Assembly: GCA_900770215.1 (NCBI GenBank)
Contig: CAAGJW010000045.1
Location: 1-8,511, forward strand
DNA from: Bacteroidales bacterium
Lineage (GTDB): Bacteria; Bacteroidota; Bacteroidia; Bacteroidales; Muribaculaceae
Length of the DNA: 8,511 nt
Direction of reading: 5' to 3'
The position numbers and the translations under genes are program-made. Every line of letters begins with the position of its first letter. Position 1 is the first letter of the stretch. This document shows positions 7,118-8,511 of this stretch, piece after piece. Under the pieces are notes generated by a model that was not told the origin of the DNA, did not search any database, and worked only from the letters and a program-made list of their open reading frames with translations.

Positions 7118-7505
7118 CTACTGCTGTGAGGTGGCCACCTTGTAGGCATAGATGCTCGACTGCAAGGTGGCAAAGGCGCTCACCAGCTGGTTGCGGACCC
7201 GCTGGTACTGGCTCTGCGCTTGCATGAGGTCGGTCATCGACGAGGTGCCGGCTTCGTAGAGGTTGCGGTTGAGGCGCAGGTTCTCCTGGCTCTGCTCGAT
7301 GCTCTTGCGAGCCAGTTGCAGCTGGGCGGCGGCACTCTCCACGGCAGTCCAGCGCTGCTCGATGCCTATGGCCAGGAGCTGGTACTCGGGCGTGGCGCTG
7401 CCCGACACCGTGGGATAGTACTGCGTGCGGGACCTCCTTGCGCTGCTCCCGGGCCATGACCACGGCCTCGTTGTGCTGCAAGGCCAATCGGTGGCACTCG
7501 GGCAA
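7118..7505 (-). pseudogene. TolC-type outer membrane efflux protein remnant
   Basis: Minus strand, two frames. The upstream piece (about 7505-7428) reads LPECHRLALQHNEAVVMARE, the N-terminal helix of TolC/OprM-type efflux channels (compare L.L.EC..LAL.NN..L..A+EQ), but without start or signal peptide. After a frameshift near 7430, the other frame reads RTQYYPTVSGSATPEYQLL, then the family C-terminal helix (AQLQLARKSIEQSQENLRL...NLYEAGTSSMTDLMQAQ) to the TAG at 7118. Intact proteins are about 430-480 residues; here only about 130 are left. The mature N-terminal YYPTVS is joined within a few residues to PEYQLL and then to the last third, so most of the barrel and helical hairpins have been deleted. 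It would have been the outer-membrane exit duct of a tripartite RND or ABC pump. No pump or adaptor genes are present. Confidence 0.75.
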
Positions 7506-7695
7506 AACCGCCTTGCAATGGATCGAAGAATACACGATTGCCGACATCGACTACTACCTGCGCTCTACCGATTACTCTGTAAAGGAGATTGCCGACAAGC
7601 TGGGATTTTCCAACGCTTCGTTTTTCGGGAAATATGTGAAGCAGAAGTTGGGGTGCACTCCGCTGGAATACCGCAGGAAAATGCTCAACACGTGA
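7498..7695 (+). pseudogene. AraC-family regulator, C-terminal fragment
   Basis: From about 7498 the plus frame reads SGKTALQWIEEYTIADIDYY, then LRSTDYSVKEIADKLGFSNASF and FGKYVKQKLGCTPLEYRRKM to the TGA at 7695. This is the second half of the AraC/XylS DNA-binding domain: the end of HTH1, the linker helix, HTH2 (SVKEIADKLGFSN.SFFGKYVK) and the G.TPLEYR signature. About 65 residues remain of roughly 280-300. The sensor domain and most of HTH1 are gone. The 20 residues that precede it in the open frame (from 7438) are antisense of the TolC fragment and not AraC-like, so the join lies near 7495-7506. AraC regulators often adjoin efflux operons, so both remnants may come from one locus. Confidence 0.8.
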
Positions 7696-7769
7696 GCCAC
7701 ACGCATTGAAGCAACTTTAATAACTGTTGTAGCCCTAGCTATAGGCTGTCGGGGTAACATTATATTTTC

Positions 7770-8225
7770 ATGAAAAAGAAGCATTTAAGAATTTGCAACA
7801 TGAGCTTGTTGCTCCTTGCGCCCATTGTATTGGCAAGTGGCATAGTGCAGGAATATCTTCACGGCAGGCCTTTAGGTGGCATTGACAACACTGTGTGGAC
7901 AGGGCTGCACATTGCCGTTTCAGCCATGTTGACGGCTTTAGTCGCATGGCATGTTTACTTGAACTGGCGAGGAGTGAGCAACTGGTACCGTCGTTTCAAG
8001 GCACACAGGTCACCGGGAATAAAGATTACGGTCATCTTCTACTTGTTGACTGTTGCCAGTGGAATAATCGTTGTCCCCTTGTGGCTGCATTGTGGTCATG
8101 GGGGCATAGGCGGGCTGCATGGGAAAATAGGCTTCGTGTCGGCTCTGTGCATCTTGCTGCACATCATAAGGCACAGGCGATGGTATACAGCCAACAGGAC
8201 AAAGCAGTCAATGCCTAAAGGCTGA
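7770..8225 (+). CDS. four-helix membrane protein, putative diheme cytochrome b-like (DUF4405-like)
   Basis: 151 residues with four hydrophobic helices (about 12-30, 44-64, 86-106, 116-133). Helix 2 carries His47 and His61 (GLHIAVSAMLTALVAWHVYLNW). Helix 4 carries His117 and His131 (GLHGKIGFVSALCILLH). Each pair is separated by 13 residues, the spacing by which cytochrome b-type four-helix bundles hold two b hemes. The halves resemble each other: (L/V)ASGI(V/I) in helices 1 and 3, GLH at the start of helices 2 and 4, then xH and a basic W-containing end. This suggests internal duplication. It resembles the DUF4405 group of membrane cytochrome-like proteins. A role in electron transfer at the inner membrane is inferred; no partner oxidoreductase is adjacent. 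The ATG at 7770 starts a short basic N-terminus (MKKKHLR). A weak TATATTTT sits right before it, but no promoter is firmly supported. Confidence 0.75.
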   Translation: MKKKHLRICNMSLLLLAPIVLASGIVQEYLHGRPLGGIDNTVWTGLHIAVSAMLTALVAWHVYLNWRGVSNWYRRFKAHRSPGIKITVIFYLLTVASGIIVVPLWLHCGHGGIGGLHGKIGFVSALCILLHIIRHRRWYTANRTKQSMPKG

Positions 8226-8384
8226 CAGGGCCGCCTGGAGCCAACTTGAAGGCAAACAAGCGGTTTCGCTCGCATGTGCTCGCTTTGCCACCCGCCTGCA
8301 ATGGGCCGCCCCCCCCCCCGCGGGGCTAAAACGTCATGTTAAAAGCGGTGGCAAAATTGGGCGCGCTGTCCTTTCCTGATTTAG
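8226..8384. other. gene-free region before the GTTGACT array
   Basis: No protein-like ORF was seen. It contains an imperfect stem (GGCAAACAAGCG at 8251-8262 with CGCTTTGCC at 8281-8289, 3-nt bulge, 18-nt loop) without a following T-run, and the poly-C tract. Any terminator for the upstream gene is not clearly recognisable. Confidence 0.35.
8309..8319 (+). repeat. 11-bp poly-C homopolymer
   Basis: Eleven consecutive C residues flanked by GGGCCG and GCGGGG, in the gene-free region after the diheme-like gene. The end of the tract forms the palindrome CCCCGCGGGG (8316-8325). Such tracts are prone to slippage in replication and in sequencing. No coding frame crosses it. Confidence 0.85.
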
Positions 8385-8511
8385 GTTGACTCTGGTTGAT
8401 AAATTATTACTTGTATAAGTTGACTTTACATTGTTATTACTGCCTAGGGTTGACTGCCTGGTTCCTACCGCTGTCATGGGTTGACTGAAGACCTGAGGTC
8501 TGAAGGAGACC
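8385..8511 (+). repeat. degenerate tandem array of about 31-bp units starting GTTGACT
   Basis: GTTGACT occurs exactly at 8385, 8419, 8449 and 8480 (steps of 34, 30 and 31 bp), with a partial copy GTTGAT at 8395. The unit ends are also related: TTATTACT is shared by units 1 and 2 at matching positions, and (C)CT..C.CTG....GG endings recur before the copies at 8385, 8449 and 8480. This looks like a diverged tandem repeat rather than chance. A short inverted repeat AGACC-TGA-GGTCT (8489-8501) lies in the last unit. The array probably continues beyond the window. Function is unknown: iterated protein-binding site, minisatellite or mobile-element end. Confidence 0.6.

Noticed and set aside
8251..8289. 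Imperfect hairpin as terminator of the diheme-like gene
   Set aside because: The stem is bulged, the loop is 18 nt, and no T-run follows the 3' arm.
8385..8511. GTTGACT series as a CRISPR array
   Set aside because: The repeated core is only 7 bp, spacing varies, the spacers are related to one another, and no cas gene is present.

Overview
The window looks like a chromosomal stretch from a gut-type Bacteroidales bacterium (Prevotellaceae/Muribaculaceae-like). Evidence: a TonB-dependent receptor with the N-terminal carboxypeptidase-regulatory-like domain typical of this phylum, -7 promoter elements of the TAnnTTTG type, start codons without clear Shine-Dalgarno sequences, and an IS3-type transposase fragment of Bacteroidetes character. 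Most genes are GC-rich. One block (about 5883-7080) is visibly AT-rich and looks acquired.

Layout. Positions 1-182 (minus) hold the start-side fragment of an IS3-family OrfA that leaves the window. 276-1538 (plus) is an Nramp Mn/Fe transporter (mntH-like), with a -7 element so close to the start codon that the mRNA may be leaderless. It converges, with a 12-bp gap, on a secreted helical-repeat protein (1551-2732, minus). Back-to-back promoters in 2776-2852 drive that gene leftwards and, rightwards, a probable two-gene metal-acquisition unit: a small secreted His/Cys protein ending in RAPP (about 2914-3240), whose reading frame lacks a normal start codon, and a 795-residue TonB-dependent receptor (3337-5724). 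A perfect 16-bp inverted repeat (5800-5839) probably terminates both the receptor and the facing membrane acyltransferase (5883-6812, minus).

Right part. 7118-7505 is the decayed, internally deleted and frameshifted remnant of a TolC-type outer membrane efflux protein (minus). It is joined head to head to the C-terminal DNA-binding piece of an AraC-family regulator (plus, about 7498-7695). This looks like the scar of a lost efflux locus, or an assembly chimera. Next comes an intact four-helix membrane protein (7770-8225) with two internally duplicated halves, each carrying a His-x13-His pair, the geometry of a diheme b cytochrome. The last 286 bases have no gene. They hold an 11-C homopolymer and a degenerate tandem array of about 31-bp units, each starting with GTTGACT.

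Shared theme (inference): three intact units concern metals or heme, namely the Nramp importer, the small His/Cys protein with its TonB receptor, and the putative diheme membrane protein. They do not form one operon, and no common regulator binding site could be demonstrated. No clearly new multi-gene system is evident. The most interesting items are the small His/Cys protein with the odd start, the duplicated diheme protein, the efflux/AraC scar and the GTTGACT array.
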